A DNA stretch of 5,867 nucleotides from CAYNFP01 sp964492595. GTDB taxonomy: Bacteria; Bacillota_I; Bacilli_A; RF39; UBA660. Shown here one piece after another: positions 4,928 through 5,867 of the stretch. The translations under genes and the position numbers were made by a program. The stretch is from contig CAZBKY010000042.1 in assembly GCA_964492595.1 (NCBI GenBank), positions 1-5,867 of the forward strand, given 5' to 3'. Position 1 is the stretch's first letter. Every line of letters starts with the position of its first letter. A model generated the notes under the pieces. It saw only the letters and a list, made by a program, of their open reading frames with translations. It was not told the DNA's origin and did no database searches.

Positions 4928-5788
4928 ATGTCAAGTAGAGAAATGGGATATATGACCCAAATGATTAAAGATGAAATCGGTGTAGATATTTCAAAAATGA
5001 ATGCTAAAGAAATTATGGACTTAGCAAGTATACTTGGTCTTGGAGATGTTTTCAGCAGATGTTTAAGTGAAACAGTTAATAGAACTATAAAAGAGGGTAA
5101 AAATGCTGCTGATATATCAGTTCTTAATGATATCGCTCATGTTATACTTTCGGAAATTGTTAGAGACGATATGAGAAAACAAGGATTACTTAGCCCCGAA
5201 ATGGAAGTATTATTAAGTCAAAGAGAACAATTAATGGCTCAAGCGTTTATACAATACATTGAAAGTTTAGGTTTTAATCCTAATAATATTGAACAAGTTT
5301 TAGAATTAAATCAAACTGTTAATGGTTCAGTATCACAATATTTAAGAGATTTTGGACAGTTCTTATTATCTAAAAGAGTTGATTATTATGATTTACACAA
5401 TGCTGGAATATGGGGTGCTTATGGTTATCTTGAAGAAAGTGGATTATTTGTACCCAAAACATTAGAAAGTGATGGTCATTTCTTTGGGGGTTATATGCCT
5501 AAAGTTCCATATAAAAGACATTCATATTCTTATCCCGGAATTGGTAAATATGATACAACTATTTCTTTTGGAATATCTCAAGAAGATAACTTTAGACCTG
5601 TAATAGAAGCTGATATGGATTTATTTATTGGTGATATAATCAAAAGAGATGAATTTTATAAGGCTAAAAGGCAACTGCTTTTAAGTCAATTATATAAAAT
5701 TGCAGCTGAACTACCATCATATAAAATACATATTGATACTAATTCAAAAATGGATAGTGAGTTCATAGTATTATCAAAGAAGAGATAA
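4928..5788 (+). CDS. Hypothetical 286-residue soluble protein
   Basis: I do not recognise this family. The N-terminal 150 residues look all-helical: YMTQMIKDEIGVDISKM, then AKEIMDLASILGLGDVFSRCL, AADISVLNDIAHVILSEIVRDDM and MLQ-rich helices around EVLLSQREQLMAQAFIQYI. A middle part rich in Gly, Tyr and Phe follows (IWGAYGYLEESGLF, HFFGGYMPKVPYKRH, YPGIGKYDTTISFGIS), probably beta or loop. The C-terminus returns to helix (KRDEFYKAKRQLLLSQLYKIAAEL) and ends with a short strand (KIHIDT ... EFIVLSKKR). There is no signal peptide, membrane segment or nucleotide-binding motif. It is driven by a consensus promoter through a possible attenuator and closed by a hairpin terminator, so it is a single-gene transcription unit that should be well expressed when antitermination occurs. 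It is divergent from the truncated hypothetical gene. Confidence 0.85.
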   Translation: MSSREMGYMTQMIKDEIGVDISKMNAKEIMDLASILGLGDVFSRCLSETVNRTIKEGKNAADISVLNDIAHVILSEIVRDDMRKQGLLSPEMEVLLSQREQLMAQAFIQYIESLGFNPNNIEQVLELNQTVNGSVSQYLRDFGQFLLSKRVDYYDLHNAGIWGAYGYLEESGLFVPKTLESDGHFFGGYMPKVPYKRHSYSYPGIGKYDTTISFGISQEDNFRPVIEADMDLFIGDIIKRDEFYKAKRQLLLSQLYKIAAELPSYKIHIDTNSKMDSEFIVLSKKR

Positions 5789-5794
5789 TTTTAA

Positions 5795-5812
5795 GGGCAT
5801 ATAAATATGCTC
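5795..5812 (+). repeat. Short palindrome after the 286-residue gene
   Basis: GGGCATAT pairs with ATATGCTC (one G-U pair) around a 2-base AA loop. It starts 6 bases after the stop codon. It has no T-tract, so it is not itself a terminator; it may protect the mRNA 3' end or merely be upstream structure of the following terminator. Confidence 0.4.
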
Positions 5813-5816
5813 TCAG

Positions 5817-5851
5817 ACTGTTGACAAAGTAAAGAAAGTCAGCAGTTTTTT
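5817..5851 (+). terminator. Intrinsic terminator of the 286-residue gene
   Basis: A 9-bp stem, ACTGTTGAC (5817-5825) with GTCAGCAGT (5838-5846, one G-U pair), has a 12-base A-rich loop and a six-T run (5846-5851). Confidence 0.85.
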
Positions 5852-5867
5852 GTTTGAAATGAAAAAA

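Noticed and set aside
5795..5851. Inverted repeats near the window end as an insertion-sequence terminus
   Set aside because: The second hairpin ends in a T-run directly after a gene and is well explained as a terminator; no transposase or target duplication is visible.

Overview
The window comes from a low-GC, Gram-positive-type bacterium, most likely Bacillota (Clostridia or an Erysipelotrichia/Bacilli relative). The DNA is strongly AT-rich, genes have purine-rich Shine-Dalgarno sites, and one promoter is a near-perfect sigma-A promoter. A MurT/GatD-type pair is present, which is typical of Gram-positive walls. TGG encodes Trp, and TAA, TAG and TGA are all used as stops, so the code is standard rather than mycoplasma-type. 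Genus or species cannot be assigned from this sequence.

Bases 1-1173 (+) hold the end of the conserved translation operon infC-rpmI-rplT: IF-3 (5' end cut off by the window), ribosomal protein L35, and L20 carrying an extra C-terminal Rho_N/SAP-like domain. It ends at a terminator shared with the convergent murT-gatD operon (3284 to 1210, -). The two wall genes overlap by four bases (ATGA). MurT keeps its P-loop and zinc ribbon. The GatD-like partner has lost both the nucleophilic Cys and the catalytic His of a class I glutamine amidotransferase, so this looks like a divergent, possibly non-amidotransferase version of the lipid II amidation complex.

Divergent from murT is a small gene (3407-3640, +) for a 77-residue STAS-like (SpoIIAA-like) protein. 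The 110-bp intergenic region between them contains a perfect match to the Spo0A box, plus a weaker second copy 20 bp away. This suggests sporulation or stationary-phase control of one or both genes.

Bases 3656-5867 look like accessory DNA. There is a 69-residue orphan (-), then an unrecognised gene (-) whose frame continues for 45 codons beyond an amber codon (a probable nonsense mutation). Divergent from it is an unrecognised 286-residue soluble protein (+). That last gene has a consensus extended -10 promoter and an approximately 80-nt leader that can fold into either an intrinsic terminator or a competing hairpin, which points to transcription attenuation. No RNA genes, CRISPR arrays, transposases or insertion-sequence ends were seen.
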